Both the position numbers and the translations under genes were made by a program. The notes beneath the pieces are model-generated. The model saw nothing but the letters and a program-made list of their open reading frames with translations, had not been told where the DNA came from and did no database searches. This document shows positions 54,570 through 64,000 of a stretch of 64,000 bases of DNA, piece after piece. Position 1 is the stretch's first letter. Every line of letters begins with the position of its first letter. The DNA lies in assembly GCA_963210315.1 (NCBI GenBank), contig OY723278.1, positions 372,001 through 436,000 of the forward strand, in the 5' to 3' direction. This DNA is from Rhynchopus euleeides (Eukaryota > Euglenozoa > Diplonemea > Diplonemida > Diplonemidae).

Positions 54570-55379
54570 CCGTAAACGGAAATATTGTGGACCGTAATAA
54601 AGGTGAACCGTACTATAGGTGGACCGTAAAAAAGATGGAACAAATGGGATTTTTCCGGAACTTGGAACATTTTTACGGTCCACCTATTTTACGGTTGGGA
54701 TCGTGGACTTGGCGGTTTTTTTTACGAGTTCCTTCGCGACGAAGTCGCGAAGGAACCAAGGAAATCGTACGACTGAAGCTGCAGGATTAACACCACAGGG
54801 CCTCAGCACAGAGTGTGCGCTCACCATCGTCCGGGAACTGTTCTCCCACAGTTACTGCAGGGTGTACTACACTAAAGGAGTACGATTTCCCTTAATTTTC
54901 CGGGCACTGATTCACGAATTTACATCTGGAGGGAGCCCGGTGGTCTCAGCTTCTGTCTGCGCGCCCTGCCGTACTGTGGCTGCTTTTGTGGGCTCGTGCA
55001 GCAGGTTCTACTTTTACTTCTACCGGAATGCTCCTTGCATGGTACTACACTTCTCGAGGTGTGGTGGTGGGTGAGTCTCGAGGTGAGTGGTGGTGATCGT
55101 GCCTTTTCCACACGCAGGGAGGACTTGCTTCTCTTGCTGGTGTTGGTTGCGGTGGTGGAGGGAGGGTCCAAAGCTGGGAGGTCGGGAGGCCTACGTGTGG
55201 GTGTCTGCGGCGTGGAGGCCGCAGTCCGCGCCCCGCAACCCACCAGCCCGCGGGCGAAAAACGCATTGTCTTTTCCATATTCAGTCCCAATAAATGGTGG
55301 ACCGTAAAAAAGATGGAACGTTTGGCCTTTTTTTGGGAACTTGGAACATTTTTACGGTCCACCCTTTTTCCGTTTACGG
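54570..55379. mobile_element. MITE family B (810 bp), itself carrying another repeat
   Basis: TIR CCGTAAACGGAAA..., with TA on both sides. Subterminal GGACCGTAAAAAAGATGGAAC occurs at both ends. The interior contains the repeat 54755-54895. Removing it and one TA recreates CTTGATATACATGTATTTT, present intact near 53013. Confidence 0.85.
54755..54895. repeat. Unoccupied relative of the hAT-2 insertion site
   Basis: GGAAATCGTACGACTGAAGC... to ...AGTACGATTTCC matches the DNA flanking hAT-2 (19163-19278 and 24112-24170). Here GAACTGTTCTCCCACAG is continuous, whereas at hAT-2 it is split after GAACTGTT and resumes with GTTCTCCCACAG. Confidence 0.8.
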
Positions 55380-55413
55380 TACATGTATTTTACATGTATA
55401 TTTCAGGCATATA

Positions 55414-55742
55414 CCGTATACGTAAATATTATGGAACGTAAATATTATGGAACGGGCCCATTTTTGGCCGGTCCGTTCCATAATATTTACGTTCCATAAT
55501 ATTTACAGGGCCAGTTGGGGACTCGGTGGTGAGGACGGCTTGCGTCAGGAATCGCGCGAAAAGTGCACGAGTAGGTCCCGTCAGGGACTCTGTATGCCGT
55601 CCGATCACCTGGTCCAAGTCCCCGAGTCGCAGAAAGCCCTGTAAATATTGTGGAACGAAAAAAATCTGGAACGCCAACCCACCAGCGTTCCAAAATATTT
55701 ACGTTCCATAATATTTACGCTCCAAAATATTTACGTATACGG
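55414..55742. mobile_element. MITE family C, copy 1 (329 bp)
   Basis: TIR CCGTATACGTAAATATTATG, TA on both sides. Near-identical to 18796-19124. Confidence 0.9.
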
Positions 55743-55797
55743 TACATGTATTATACATGTATAATAGTTGACATGCAAGTATTATACATGTATAATA

Positions 55798-56142
55798 CCG
55801 TATACGTAAATATTATGGAACGTAAATATTATGGAACGGGCCCATTTTTGCCCGGTCCGTTCCATAATATTTACGTTCCATAATATTTACAGGGCCAGTT
55901 GGGGACTCGGTGGTGAGGATGGCTTGCCTCAGGAATCGCGCGAAAAGTGCACGAGTAGGTCCCGTCAGGGACTCTGTATGCCGTCCGATCACCTGGTCCA
56001 AGTCCCCGAGTCGCAGAAAGCCCTGTAAATATTATGGAACGAAAAAAATCTGGAACGCCAACCCACCAGCGTTCCAAAATATTTACGTTCCATAATAATT
56101 ACGTTCCATAATATTTACGTTCCAAAATATTTACGTATACGG
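55798..56142. mobile_element. MITE family C, copy 2 (345 bp)
   Basis: Same family and orientation as copy 1, with a 16-bp tandem gain of the ACGTTCCATAAT unit in its right TIR. TA on both sides. Confidence 0.9.
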
Positions 56143-56205
56143 TACATGTATTATACTTGTAGTTATACATGTAAAATTTACAAGATCCCACCGTGGCGGC
56201 GTGTG

Positions 56206-57366
56206 TCAAAAGACCTGCACCAAACACCCCTCTCCTCTGAGGGCTGGCCCCCGACAGTGCCCCACATCTAGTCTACGCCATGGCCGCGGCACAATGAACT
56301 CAAAGTTTTTCGCCCCTGGTGCCACACATCTTGCGCTTGCTGCAGCTGCGCCAGCAGCTCCTTCAGCTTTTCCTTCGTCCTCCAGCTTCTGCTCGGCTGC
56401 AGACTCTGCAAGACTTTTGTACTTCGCGAGCTCAGCTTCAGTGTGCGCAAGGCGTACGGCTGTCTGCGACGCTGCGCCCGACGCGATGGCCTGACCTTGC
56501 CACCCCCGCATGCGACTCGCCCCCGCGGTTCTCCACCCCCGACATCACAAACACGGCGTCATTCAGGAACACGTCATCCCCCTCCGCACCACCCGACGCC
56601 CCCAACCCACCCATACGCACACGCACCTCGAAGGTCACCCCACCGTCACTTCACAAAGTTTGCACTGCGAAATTTTGCAATTTTGTACCTGGGCCCGGTT
56701 CCCTCGCCGGCACGCTAATCAGCTTGTTCAAAAAGTGTTTTTTGTGCTTCCGTCCTGTGAGTGACATTCGAGACAACGTAAAGGAAACACTGTGCCTCTC
56801 TCAAATGACTGGGTTGCTGCATGACGAGGGAAGGCACGCCTTGTGGTGTCTGCGGGGAGCGCAGCTGCCCCGCGACAGGATAGGTGGTAAGTCCTACCTC
56901 CAACGCGCGGGTGGGGGGAGTGGGCGCAGCCGTCCGGTGACCAGGAGGCCTTCTTGTCTCACTTCGTCGAGAGGTCTGTGGGGAGGGGCCATGCCAGCCA
57001 AGGCATGTGTATGTTGTGTGCGTCTTTCTGATCGGTTGCCACCACCCGCCAGGAGCCTCCGGAAGGAAGCGTCCCGGCAGGCAAGGCCACACACAGGGCA
57101 CCGCTACAGACTCCCCCTGCAGCCACAGCCGCAGACTCCTGTTCTGCAGCTTTGCTGTGGAGAGCATACTGTGCTTGCATCATCTGCACTTGATGTGATC
57201 TCCGCACCTCACACTCACCTACACTCCGCATTGTGTATTGTGCAGGTCGCAAATCACCCCCGTCCCAGCACAGGGAGCTCTTGAAGGCCCCACCGGTGAG
57301 GGGGGGGTGGGAACTTTGGGGAGGAACGATGGACGACGGAAAAAGAAGTACAAGCCAGCAGCACAT
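56206..57366 (-). CDS. Possible fragmented host gene (coiled-coil-like), uncertain
   Basis: Minus-strand segments look coding by composition: about 57200-57010 (RRSHQVQMMQAQYALHSKAAEQES...), 56660-56510 (VTFEVRVRMGGLGASGGAEG...) and 56510-56206 (RLAHTEAELAKYKSLAESAAEQ...). They are in different frames. Splice sites or frameshifts would be needed to join them, and I cannot choose exon borders. No domain is recognised beyond a likely coiled coil in the last piece. Confidence 0.3.
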
Positions 57367-58186
57367 CTCTCAGGCCAAACCTCAAGCCCGAGGGGGTTGG
57401 ACAGGGCGCTGCGGGGGTGGCGTGGGGTCGGGAGAGAGAGGATGGTGGAAACACATAGAGAGCCCGCATACCCACACCCCACACCTCTTCCCTGTGGGGA
57501 AGATACGGAAGATGGGCCTCTGCCACCATATAATCTCGGTGGAGGAATCACACCAGCTAAAGCGGATTTCCCAGAACAACACCCACACACACGTGAATCT
57601 TTTTATATGAGTGTAGACACACACCGAGCACTTGCTCTTGATGTGATCTCCACTGTCACACCACACACACACACCCCTTCCCCGAATTCGCTGCTTTGCA
57701 TTGGCTATGTTGGATCAGCGGAACCGCATCGTACAGAAAGTCCACGAAAGACCGCCGCACGAGAACTGAGACGCTATCACCCCCCGTGGCACCCCCTCCC
57801 CTGGCAAGGGGTGGGGGGGGCCACGTCCTCCGGTACAACCCCGTGGCTAAACGCACCTCCACCTCGAAGTGGGCAGACGCGGCAGCGCTTCTGCTGAGGA
57901 AATACTCCGGAAACCTCTCACTCTCTCACTCTCTCACTCTCACTCTCACTCACTCTCTCTCTCTCTCTCTCTCCACAGGAGTTTGCAGCGGAAGGCTCCC
58001 ACCGGAACACAAAAGGGCTGTGGTGTGGGCACTGCGCGACACCCAACGCCAACACCGGGCGGAGTGGGATGAGAGAGCGGGAAGACCAGAAGGGCGCATG
58101 CCCAACACAGACCCAGAAACGCAACACAGTGCGTCCAGGAAGAGCATCGAGGCCTCTGCGGACCCTTTTACCTCATTCGTCATTCG
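57367..58186. other. Spacer with CT microsatellite
   Basis: Nothing supported except a CT/CACT repeat tract at 57915-57975. The long plus-strand frame across 57696-58835 is antisense to the STPG gene and is not a gene. Confidence 0.6.
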
Positions 58187-58691
58187 TCATTCGTATTTGC
58201 TTCCGGGGCGGGCGGCATTCATTCGGGATTGCTCAGTCGACCTGATGATCCCTTTGTTGAAGGTGGGCTTCACCCAGACGCAGCTGCTCGCACCGTACAT
58301 ATGGGGGACACGATCAGTCGTGGATCCTGCGTATGCCTTGGTCCAGGCAGATCTGTCCAGCTTGGCACCACCGAACCCCCGAGTCGTGTCGCGTGAGTGC
58401 GACCGCCTCTCCAGGCTCCGGAAGGGGAGGGTGTACGACCCGGGGCCGAGCTTCGACCCTGTGCTGCCGAGGAAGGCCACGAGGCGTGCCTGGGAGTCGA
58501 CCTCCCGGGAGGTGAGGGGCAGCGTGCCTTTGCATGACGTGACGTGCCGCGCCCTGATGTGGTGTGGTGTGGTCGTGCTGTTGTCTCTTTGGCGTGACAT
58601 ACCTCGAAGGGTCCATCACCTCACACCTCCCAGTCACAAGCTTTGCCGCATCGCAGAAGGCATCGGAATGTTCATACGTGCCGGGGCCGGG
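58187..58691 (-). CDS. STPG (SHIPPO-type) repeat protein, last two exons
   Basis: Exon 58691-58603 begins PGPGTYEHSDAF right after a pyrimidine-rich tract ending TTTGCAG. The donor is GTATGT at 58602. The next exon is 58553-58187 after a 49-nt intron ending CATCAG, and contains LGPGSYTLPF and a final ARPGSKYE before TGA. PGPGxY repeats mark the sperm-tail PG-rich family, whose members are microtubule inner proteins or outer-microtubule-associated proteins of cilia and flagella. The upstream exon(s) lie beyond the MITE at 58830-59297. A likely 5' exon is 60833 to about 60476. Confidence 0.72.
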
Positions 58692-58765
58692 CTGCAAAGG
58701 GGGAGAAAGAGAACGAGAGATGACGAGAGGGCGAATGGGGGGGGGGGCAGTGATGTGCTATACGA

Positions 58766-59330
58766 CGTATATCCGGATCTTGAACGTATATATACGTATA
58801 TATACATGGCGTATATATACGTATATATACCGTAAACGGAATAAATCTGAACCGTAAGAAGTCCTGGACGTAATAATTCTGGACCTCGGGGGGTCCAAAC
58901 CGATTGGACCTTTTTTCCGGTCCAGAGTGGTTTGCTGTTCCCCCCCAAGAGCACCGGGTTTCTGCTCCCGCGGGAAGCGTTCACAAGCGTGAACGGGACT
59001 TCCCCACTGATCTGGACCCCCACGAGTGGGGGTCTGAACCCCACTATCGGGGGTCGTATGGGCACCAATAATAGGCAGTGCAGACTCCCGATATCGGGGG
59101 TCCAGACCCCCAATAGCGGGGGTCGCTCTGACCCCGCCCCAGACCCCCGCTCCAGGGGGTGGGGGTCCACCGTGTGAGAAATCGCCATGTATCGCCAAGT
59201 CCCCCAAACTGGTCTGGACCGGACAAATTCTGGACCTCGGGGGGGGTCTGGAGGTGGATTGGACCTTTTTTACGGTTCAGATTTATTCCGTTTACGGTAC
59301 GCATATACGTTGCAATATACGTTACGTTCT
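58766..59330. repeat. TATATACGTATATA palindrome block interrupted by a MITE
   Basis: GACGTATATCCGGAT...GAACGTATATATACGTATATA recurs with small changes at 59987-60050. Here MITE A copy 2 sits in its TA-rich palindrome. Confidence 0.65.
58830..59297. mobile_element. MITE family A, copy 2 (468 bp)
   Basis: TIR CCGTAAACGGAATAAATCTG at both ends, TA on both sides, reverse orientation relative to 53246-53728 and about 95% similar by eye. It lies in an intron of the STPG gene if the 5' exon at 60.5-60.8 kb belongs to it. Confidence 0.88.
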
Positions 59331-60475
59331 TCCTGTGGGCAATGTGTGGGTGAGAGGGTCCACGATCCCGAAGGTGCACAGTATGTGGGACACAGCTTGG
59401 CTGTCCACCCTTACGCTAGCCGGGCACGCTTCGCGGTCCTGGTACGGGTCCGACTAGACGAGTGCCGCTCGTTCTTCGAGAGTCGGGAACATTGCTCAGT
59501 CTTGGCGCCACCTTGGCGAGGTAAGGAAACGTTGCATCACCAGCATTGCCCACTACCTGATCGGTGCCCACGTGCCGTACTCGCGTTATCCCATCAAACG
59601 CCGTCTCCGGGCGAACACGACCAAAAACGATGTGTCGTCTTTGGAAAGACTCCAGCACAGCATGGTCACCACCAGTCAATACCTGGGTGCCCCGTCGCCA
59701 CTCAGTAAGGGACTCAGAAAGGCACCTCCCCTCTGCACAGGTTCCACTGTGCACAGGGGAGGGCGGTGTCTTTCTAACTGCCCAACAACATGTGGCCACG
59801 TAAGGTGCGGCACAACCGAAGCGGAACACCCTGTGGGCAGCGGATTGGCGTTTCACTTCGTTCCAAGGGAAGTATCTGTCGAAGGCACAGAGCGGGATAT
59901 ACCCACTCAACATATCCTGTGGGAGATCCCACCCAGGTGACCCCACAGTGACCTGGCCACCGTGCAACAGGGAATTACACAGGGGACGTATATTTCCGGA
60001 TTTTCGGGACCTCCGAACGTATATATACGTATATATACATTGGCGTATATATACATCGGCACATCACTGGGGGGGGGGGGGGCAATGCATGGCAAAACAA
60101 ACCCCGCTCTCGCCAAAAAAGACTTGGAGTTGCGTTCTTTGTTTGTACGAACGGTGCCTGCTAGTGCATGTGTGCAGATACCGAACGCTGCCACGAGTCT
60201 TTTTAGTGCAAAAAGCGAGCTGTTCTTCTAAAGAAAAACAGTGTAGCAAGCGTCGTATTTTTGGTGCAAATCTGAAGAGAGCCCAAGGAGAAGAGCCGCC
60301 CGGCATTTCATCGATCGTGAGAACCCAAAACCCCCCTCTTCTTTTGTCGGCACAACTCTCAAAACACTAAAATCTTTGAAAGTGTTTGAATTGCCACACA
60401 CCCCCCATACTTTGCTGAGCCCCTCAGCCGTGACAAGCGAGGTCACCCTCTCTGGTGGGAGACACAGCGGTGCTG
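59331..60475. other. Spacer or intron with repeat fragments
   Basis: A minus-strand frame of 183 codons (59416-59967) and an overlapping plus-strand frame have no domain. The palindrome block at 59987-60050 and a G-run at 60070-60082 are the only structures. Confidence 0.4.
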
Positions 60476-60833
60476 GGCGGAGCTTACCACCTCTCGCATG
60501 GTCGGGCGCTGTTGGGACGCGCCTCGCTCGATCAGTAACAGCCCCGCTGGTGTGCGTCTGCACGCCGTACATGTTGTTGCAGGTGCGGAGCGAGGAGAAG
60601 AGCAAGAGGTTCGCAGGATCGGGTGCGGCAGGCCTCGCAGGCCCCCAGCGGGACGATCTCCCCAGCACCGACACAGGCAGCTTCGGCACACACGACACAG
60701 CGTGCGCGCCCCCAGGTCTCCCTGCAGCAGCATCCCCTGCAGCCCCAGGCGGCCTTGGCGAGAGCCCGCTCCCACTCCCACCCCCACCCGCCGAAGGTGG
60801 CGGCAGACCCGCCGGGCGTGCGCCTGCTGTCAT
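60476..60833 (-). CDS. Candidate 5' exon of the STPG gene
   Basis: The ATG at 60833 opens MTAGARPAGLPPPSAGG. The frame is GC3-rich and continues to ...TAPDHARG, where GTGGTAAGC offers donor sites near 60485-60480. The first half is proline/glycine-rich; the second includes NNMYGVQTHTSGAVTDRAR, loosely similar to TDRVPHMYGAS in the last exon. Phase does not match the next known exon directly, so a middle exon would be needed. Confidence 0.4.
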
Positions 60834-63098
60834 CGCAACACCTCAGCAGCCCGCCCGACCCCCTCGCATGCGCATGGGCATGGGGTGCCTGGTGGGGGTG
60901 GGGTGGGGTGGGGTGTGTGTGTCTTGCCCGGCCAGAGGATGCAAAGGAGAGGGGAGAGGGGGGGGTGGGGGGGTAGGGGGCGGGTATTCCATCCGACAGA
61001 ACGGGGGGTTCACCTCGTGCGTATTTCCGAGATGGTGCCGGCCCGCTGGCAAGCTGGGCGTGCAGGGGTGGGGAAGTAGGGAAGGGTGGAGAGCGGGGGG
61101 CAGGGTGAACACACGGCGGGCAGTTCCCGAGAGGTTTGGGAGGGCCAGTTGCAGCGGGGGGGGGGGGGGGGTAGGGGGGGCTAATTCAACCCAAAAAACG
61201 GGAGTAAACCCCACTTTTTCAGGGAGCACCCCTAAACATAAAATCAATGCTACAAACTGACCCAAACCAGTCCAGAAACGTGTTTCTGGGGGGTTTTGGT
61301 GACCTGTGTGGCCCAGAGAGGCCCAGAAACGCGATTTTTTTCACTTGGCACAGATGTGGTACCAGATGCGGTACCTGAATGGCCCGAGAAAAACAGCCGG
61401 CGGGCACTCCTTTCTGCAGGCACTGCGGCTTGACGTCATATGTCACCATTGCATCAATGTAGTCATGATTGAGCCACTTCGATAGTGTTCCGCCCCCTTC
61501 ACAGTTTTTAAGATCGGCAAGGTGTGTTTATCGTCGTTGGCGTGCCACCGTACCTTTTTCACGTACCCCAATGCTGGCTGGCACGACATGAACTGCGCCA
61601 GCCACTCCGGTGCATCTCCCGGAGGAGGGAGACGAGATTATCCTCCTCGAGAAGGAAAACGTTCTCGATCCGAGTGGCGCTCAGCTCGCCAGCAGGTTCC
61701 TTGTCATTTGCCTTCAATTATTTGAGGGCGTAGCCGCCCCATTAGAATGGCAAGGGCCGCTCGTTGATTACTCTCAATGAGAGCAGGGCATCAAGTGCTC
61801 ACTTTGAGGGATATCGAGGTCGCTGAGTTGTTGCCACCTCTGAATGGCGTCGGAACGGACAAACCCTCTGAGCAGCGTCCTGCTTCCGCCCATAGTGCGT
61901 GCCCCATCTCCGGAACCTCAATCTACAAGGGATACCAACCTTCTCAGTGCAAATACGAGTGCACTTTGGCCTCTGCCCCCACCTCGCGGTGCTGCTTGTC
62001 GCCCCTCGGTACATGGTGCTGTTACATCGATCCGCGTCATCAAGTAGAGCTTGACCGATGAACCATTCGGTTGCTTCGACCACAGGTTTCGCTGTATGTT
62101 GCAAGCAGCCGCTGTAAACTGGCACAGCACCGGTACCACATCTGTGCCAAAAAATTGGAGACGCAAAAAATGAGCTGTCCGGGCCGAATTTGGGCCTATT
62201 TCGGGCAGATACCGGATTTCCGGGGTGATATGGGGTGTTTCTGGCCTTTTGGTGCCCTTGGGGGCCTCTCTGCGGCGAAGTTGAAAATTTGGGTTTACTC
62301 CCGGTTTTAGCCCCCCCTAGGGGGGGGGGGGGTTTGATTGTCGAGAGTGAATGGGAAAAGCAAGTCTCTCCCAGCACCTTCTTGCAATGTTAGCCCTTTT
62401 TGTAGTCACCACCAGATATGCTGACAAGGCGGATCAATGCACAATGGGATGGTGTGTCGTAGTCTGTCAGTGGCCTTGCAGTTGCAGCGGGGGGGAGGGG
62501 GGGTGGGAGGGTGGAGTGGGGGGTCTGGAATCCCGCTCAAACTAAACCCCCTCCCCCCAAAAGTGGAGTCTGACGGGCGGGAGGGTCACCGTGCAGGAGG
62601 CAGATTTCTTGTCACTCAAATCAAGGCGAATAGCAGCGTAACACAGCACAGCACAAAACAGGAATGCTGTAAAAGCTTTGTTGCGAGAAAAGGGGAAGGA
62701 GGTGCTTTGAAAAAAGCGCCCCCCTGCCCCAGGTGTAAGGGCTTGATTGATGTTCCTTCACTGGCAACTCATTGACACGACATTCCACGCAAGACGATGA
62801 TCCGAACAGACCCCGGCGAGGCAACACAGCCGCCTCCCTTGTGACGATGCAAGAGTGGGAAGAAAGGGGGGGGAGACATGCACTGAGTTGTGAAGCTCGT
62901 GCCGATATAGGTAACCAGGTGAGACTGCTTAGCCACAGGCGGCACAGGATATTCCTCATCACTGCCTTTGTGGCAAGCCGTGTCACCCGCGAAGCTGCCA
63001 AATAATATACTCCTGACAGTAGTCCTTCCAAAGAGGAAGGTTCGTATGTTCGTCGTGCTGTGGAGTGCACAGCGCCTGCCCTCCTGTCAAGGCAGGCA
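60834..63098. other. Intergenic, with decayed coding traces
   Basis: G-runs at 60960-60977 and 61155-61170. On the minus strand, 61400-61690 shows broken coding-like pieces (LADLKNCEGGG, MVTYDVKPQCLQKG, ENVFLLEEDNLVSLL) in shifting frames, perhaps an old mobile-element gene. 62310-62330 is a CCCCCCTAGGGGGG palindrome like the hAT-1 target. 62331-62402 repeats 46240-46302. Confidence 0.45.
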
Positions 63099-64000
63099 CT
63101 ACACATCCTGCTCCACATCCTGTTCAAGAACCCACGTCGGGTGTTTGCTCACGCGGTGCCTCGACGAAGAGATGAACGATGACTGGGAGCCAAAGTCTGT
63201 CCCTGCACCCTCTGACCCCGCCATCTCCGACAGGGCATACACGGGCCCGATGTCCTGCTCCTCGATCTCCGTCGTGTCGAGGGTGGGGCGCAGGCAGGAG
63301 GGGATGTCGTTGACCTCAGGGGCTGCGTAGAGGCACAAGAGGCGGCACTTGTCAGCAATGTTGCAGAGACGCCAGCTGAAGCGCACGACATCCCCGACGA
63401 CGGTGACAAAGCGCTGCTGGGTGGACCCCAAGTCGCCGTGGTGCACGGAACCTGTGCACAGCCCGACAGCCTCCAGCTCCAGGGGGAGGCGCCGCATCAG
63501 CCTCACAAAGCGAAGCGCGCTTTCGGTGTGTGCCTCCAGCACCTTGGCGATGTTCCACCCCACCACGATGTTGCACCCCACAACCGTGACGAGCGTTCCG
63601 TATGTCCTGCCGAGCGCATGCATCGCGTTCTGCAGGGAGCGGTTCAGCCCGACGTGCGCCAGAATCCCCCGCGCCTCCCCGTTGCCCAGCTGCGCAACCC
63701 CCACGGTGGAATACGACGGCCGCAGCACAGACGGCAGCGACCCCGAGATGGACAGCGGTGACTGCGACCGCCTCACCCGTCCAGTTAAGGACTGGGGCGA
63801 CTGATCCCTCGAGTCGAGTGGGTTCTGCACCCGCCCCGCCAGGGAGGCGGGCCACAGGTGTGTGACGCTGAACGAACCGGTCACACCTGCGAGCTTCACA
63901 ACTTCCGGGGCGCCGGTGACGGTGTCCGCTGTGATCTGTGCGGAGGCAGGGCCCCACTGCTCCGTCAGAAGCACGACGGCACCGGGGAGGCACAGCGCCT
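63099..64000 (-). CDS. Degenerate class III nucleotidyl cyclase-homology protein, C-terminal part
   Basis: The frame is open at the right edge and ends at the stop at 63099; the true start lies beyond the window. Features in order resemble a class III cyclase homology domain: FSVTHLW (like the GSTxLW entry), AHVGLNRSLQNAMHALGRTYG (like the histidine-asparagine helix and the glycine before the key strand), VVGCNIVVGWN (where active enzymes have a GDSF/GDGF-type motif) and QQRFVTVVGDVVRFSWRLC (like the Gxx(V/T)NxAxR segment). Metal-binding Asp residues are replaced (for example Cys in GCN). It is therefore probably catalytically dead or a regulatory pseudo-cyclase. The tail is Ser-rich and acidic, ending EQDVEQDV. 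Confidence 0.6.
   Translation of the reverse strand, partial: ALCLPGAVVLLTEQWGPASAQITADTVTGAPEVVKLAGVTGSFSVTHLWPASLAGRVQNPLDSRDQSPQSLTGRVRRSQSPLSISGSLPSVLRPSYSTVGVAQLGNGEARGILAHVGLNRSLQNAMHALGRTYGTLVTVVGCNIVVGWNIAKVLEAHTESALRFVRLMRRLPLELEAVGLCTGSVHHGDLGSTQQRFVTVVGDVVRFSWRLCNIADKCRLLCLYAAPEVNDIPSCLRPTLDTTEIEEQDIGPVYALSEMAGSEGAGTDFGSQSSFISSSRHRVSKHPTWVLEQDVEQDV

Larger units (their letters stand above)
52810..56201. mobile_element. Palindromic fold-back element carrying five MITEs
   Basis: A perfect 59-bp inverted repeat bounds it (52810-52868 and 56143-56201; starts CGCCGCCACGGTGGGATC). The backbone consists of TACATGTA, CTTGCATG and TTTACTTGATATACATG palindromes. Five MITEs sit in it at TA dinucleotides. 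Without them and their TA duplications the backbone would be about 717 bp. No coding potential is visible in the backbone. Confidence 0.88.

Noticed and set aside
57696..58835. 379-codon plus-strand frame
   Set aside because: Spans a CT microsatellite and runs antisense to the STPG exons.
60376..61260. 294-codon plus-strand frame
   Set aside because: Low-complexity composition; the opposite strand fits host gene direction and codon use better.
1..64000. tRNA, rRNA or spliced-leader RNA genes
   Set aside because: I looked for typical box sequences and cloverleaf arms by eye and saw none I could support; a covariance-model scan would be decisive.

Overview
The window is nuclear DNA of a flagellated, free-living-type eukaryote. 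The evidence is an N-terminal HYDIN gene (central-pair apparatus), a sperm-tail PG-rich (STPG/SHIPPO-type) gene, an ERGIC3 gene with GT-AG introns, standard stop codons, GC-rich third codon positions and abundant hAT-type transposons. Every host gene I can support (HYDIN, a small disordered protein, ERGIC3, a secreted WD40 protein, a 7TM receptor-like protein, the STPG protein and a cyclase-homology protein) lies on the minus strand. That one-way layout, with long pyrimidine tracts plus AG before some starts, recalls the directional gene arrays of Euglenozoa. A diplonemid-like organism is my best but weak guess (about 0.35), because no spliced leader or rDNA is present to prove it.

Layout. 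1-2669: HYDIN, running off the left edge. 2670-6440: low-complexity intergenic DNA. 6441-11292: two adjacent DNA transposons, a complete hAT with an intact transposase and a long-TIR element with two small ORFs. 11.3-16.9 kb: low-complexity DNA. 16.9-24.8 kb: nested transposons around a second hAT-like transposase. 24.8-33.7 kb: gene-poor DNA with a hAT-type MITE (26657-27428) and an internally deleted hAT (31349-32215). 33755-34144: small disordered protein. 36027-41338: ERGIC3 in three exons, its first intron almost filled by a full-length hAT on the opposite strand (36758-40505). 42877-43647: second, near-identical copy of the hAT MITE, ending 18 bp from the stop of the WD40 gene (43666-45728). 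46353-49500: a decayed hAT with a zinc-finger remnant, then a 2.3-kb long-TIR element with an unrecognised protein. 50156-52627: 7TM protein with a ubiquitin-like and ankyrin-like tail. 52810-56201: a palindromic fold-back element carrying five inserted MITEs. 58187-60833: STPG gene. 63099-64000: degenerate class III cyclase domain, running off the right edge.

The host genes point to cilium structure (HYDIN, STPG), early secretory traffic (ERGIC3) and cell-surface or signalling roles (secreted WD40 protein, 7TM protein, cyclase-like protein). They are not a single pathway. The strongest observations are about mobile DNA: perfect 8-bp target duplications at three hAT-type elements, an empty-site comparison giving a 3-bp duplication for the 19.3-24.1 kb element, a canonical PCNA-binding motif at the N terminus of a hAT transposase, and the nest of TA-targeting CCGT...ACGG MITEs at 52.8-56.2 kb.
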